DNA from: Acidobacteriota bacterium
GTDB taxonomy: Bacteria; Acidobacteriota; Terriglobia; Bryobacterales; Bryobacteraceae
Assembly: GCA_021788955.1 (NCBI GenBank)
Contig: JAJYKC010000116.1
Location: 1-7,257, forward strand
DNA length: 7,257 bases
Direction: 5' to 3'
Shown: in pieces, positions 5,890 through 7,257 of the stretch
How positions within the stretch are numbered: the first letter of the stretch is position 1
Layout: each line of letters starts with the position of its first letter
The notes under the pieces: generated by a model
Database searches by the model: none
What the model was told of the DNA's origin: nothing
Seen by the model: the letters and a program-made list of their open reading frames with translations, nothing else
Program-made: the position numbers and the translations under genes

Positions 5890-7257
5890 CTATTGGTTGC
5901 TCTCCTTTTTCACCGGCTCCTCTAAGTGCAGCGTCCGTGGCGGCGCGAACTTAGGCAGCGGCACCGAAGGCGGATACTGCTTATACTCCAATATCGGCTG
6001 CGACGGCTTCAGGTCCGCCGGAATAGGAATCACCATCGCGGCATTCTCCTTCTGCGAAAAGTCGAAGCACTCCCGCATATCGTTCGCCCAATGATCCCGC
6101 GCCGTCAGGTGGTTCAGCTTCCACCGCTCCTCGATGAACTTCAGCACCGAAGAAAACTCATACTCCGTATGCGCCACATACCCCGCCTTCGCATACGGCG
6201 AAATGACCAGCATCGGAACCCTCGGCCCCAGCCCGTAGGCATCAATCTCCGGCGGCGGCACGTGGTCGTAAAACCCGCCGTAGTCGTCCCAGGTAAGAAA
6301 GATCGCGCTGTCCTGCCAGTACTTACTCTGCATCAGCGCATTTACCAGCCTCGTCACATACCACATCCCGTCCCGAGGCAGCGCCACCGGATGCTCGCTG
6401 TCCTGGTAATCGGGAACAATCCAGGACACCTCCGGCAGCGTCCCGTTCTGCAAATCGGCGTAGTACTCCTTCAGATCCACCAGGTGCGCCATCTCCTTGG
6501 GATCGTCCCGGATCTTCTTGAACCCCGGCAGCGGATTCCACAGGTTGAACTGCTTAGGATTCGGAAACGCCAACCGCTCGCCCGTCTCGCTCAGCCGCAT
6601 CGGCACGCCCTTGGGCATGGGCTGCGAATCCACGTAATACTTCCACGAGATATTCGTCTTCGACATCATCTCCGCCATCGAAGCGAAGCTGAACCCGTCC
6701 GGATCGTCCATCACGTCCTCGAGTTCCTTCACGTTAGGCACGTTCACGATCAGCCCGCCCGACTGTGCCGCCACCGTGTACACATGGTTCGGCAGGCTGT
6801 AACCCATCTGCGACGAGAAAAAATGGTCGCATAGCGTGTAGTGCCCCGCGTAGTTCCAGTAATTCGGAATATCCTTCCGGTCGTAGTAACCCATCGTCAG
6901 GCTCGTCCCCTCCGCCCAGACGAACCCGTCCATCGCTCCGTGGTCGTACGCCGCGTGGATCGTGTCCCAGTCGTGGTTCAGGTCGTAAGCCGGCTGCCCG
7001 GCCGGCATGGGGAACGGCTTCACGCACGACTTACTTCCAGGCATATCGGGCAAACACGTCCCCGGCGGAATCCCATCCGCGCCCGGATACGTGCCGAAGT
7101 AATTATCGAAGCTCCGGTTCTCCTGAATGATCCAGATCACGTGCCGGATCTTCTCCATGCCCGACGGCGCGTTCTGCCCCCACGCCGCCCCGCCCGCCGC
7201 CAACCCCACCGCCATCACCGCCCCAATTCCGCGCCACTGCCATCCCGATTCAAGAAG
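5890..7257 (-). CDS. Secreted phosphoesterase, PF04185 family (phospholipase C / acid phosphatase type), 5' end probably outside the window
   Basis: The family cleaves phosphomono- or diesters in the periplasm or outside the cell. Numbering from the in-frame GTG at 7218 (442 aa): metal-site motif [10 protein letters not shown] at 33-42, GYSLPNH at 139-145 with Ser141 the likely nucleophile by analogy with the acid phosphatase Acp[16 protein letters not shown] at 309-323 with metal ligands Asp311, Asp312 and His319, and [14 protein letters not shown] at 333-346. Length fits the shorter members without C-terminal extra domains. The frame stays open to base 7257 (…[10 protein letters not shown] before the GTG). 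A start at GTG 7218 or ATG 7215 would give a signal peptide without a basic n-region and no clear Shine-Dalgarno, so I take the true start to be beyond the edge. Phospholipase versus phosphatase cannot be decided from sequence. It heads the visible gene cluster, and its role with the glycosidases is unknown. Confidence 0.9.
   Translation of the reverse strand, partial: LLESGWQWRGIGAVMAVGLAAGGAAWGQNAPSGMEKIRHVIWIIQENRSFDNYFGTYPGADGIPPGTCLPDMPGSKSCVKPFPMPAGQPAYDLNHDWDTIHAAYDHGAMDGFVWAEGTSLTMGYYDRKDIPNYWNYAGHYTLCDHFFSSQMGYSLPNHVYTVAAQSGGLIVNVPNVKELEDVMDDPDGFSFASMAEMMSKTNISWKYYVDSQPMPKGVPMRLSETGERLAFPNPKQFNLWNPLPGFKKIRDDPKEMAHLVDLKEYYADLQNGTLPEVSWIVPDYQDSEHPVALPRDGMWYVTRLVNALMQSKYWQDSAIFLTWDDYGGFYDHVPPPEIDAYGLGPRVPMLVISPYAKAGYVAHTEYEFSSVLKFIEERWKLNHLTARDHWANDMRECFDFSQKENAAMVIPIPADLKPSQPILEYKQYPPSVPLPKFAPPRTLHLEEPVKKESNQ
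5901..5907 (-). promoter_or_regulatory. Shine-Dalgarno site for the GH30 gene, inside the phosphoesterase 3' end
   Basis: On the minus strand this reads AAGGAGA, within the codons for the last residues (KKES) of the phosphoesterase. The gap to the ATG at 5887 is 13 bases, longer than usual. Ribosomes ending on the upstream TAG (5890-5892) would be released almost on the GH30 start, so re-initiation may matter more than spacing. Confidence 0.6.

Noticed and set aside
5926..6834. Plus-strand frame of 302 codons over the phosphoesterase
   Set aside because: Same Arg/His/Pro shadow composition; the opposite strand encodes clear PF04185 motifs.

Overview
The window holds a single-strand (minus) block of GC-rich genes at about 168-7257, joined at its left end to about 150 bp of AT-rich DNA that looks foreign to it. 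The GC-rich part has high-GC third codon positions, Sec signal peptides ending in ...GQ/...AQ, several PF04185-type phosphoesterase and glycoside hydrolase (GH) genes side by side, and no SusC/SusD genes. This gene style resembles Acidobacteriota of the Bryobacterales/Solibacter type. That is inference from style, not from a search, and a soil or plant-associated metagenome is plausible.

Layout in the direction of transcription (right to left): (1) a secreted phosphoesterase of the PF04185 family (phospholipase C / acid phosphatase type) whose frame is open to the right window edge, so its start is probably outside; (2) two bases later, a GH30-like endo-glycanase with a Tat-type signal and both catalytic glutamates; (3) a 524-base interval containing a long imperfect hairpin and a small arginine-rich hypothetical protein of 124 aa; (4) a 731-aa modular secreted protein with a carbohydrate-binding-like beta-sandwich, a fibronectin type III domain and a GH144/'glycoamylase' (PF10091) catalytic domain; (5) overlapping it by four bases (ATGA), a secreted GH39 enzyme of the beta-xylosidase type with both catalytic glutamates.

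The tight spacing (2 bp, 29 bp, -4 bp), the Shine-Dalgarno sites inside upstream genes and the common strand suggest co-expression. The exception is the hairpin interval, which could separate a phosphoesterase-GH30 unit from a hypothetical-GH144-GH39 unit. Three retaining or inverting glycosidases of unrelated families, all with export signals, together suggest extracytoplasmic breakdown of one heteropolysaccharide. The substrate cannot be read from sequence. No transporter, regulator or surface glycan-binding SusD homologue is present in the window.

The first 156 bases read, on the minus strand, as an uninterrupted 52-codon frame resembling the start of the SpmB-type half of spore maturation / nucleoside-recognition membrane proteins. 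It has no start codon and its GC content is 33% by hand count, against roughly 60-72% just inside the neighbouring gene. The likeliest explanation is a chimeric assembly; a real recombination junction is the alternative.
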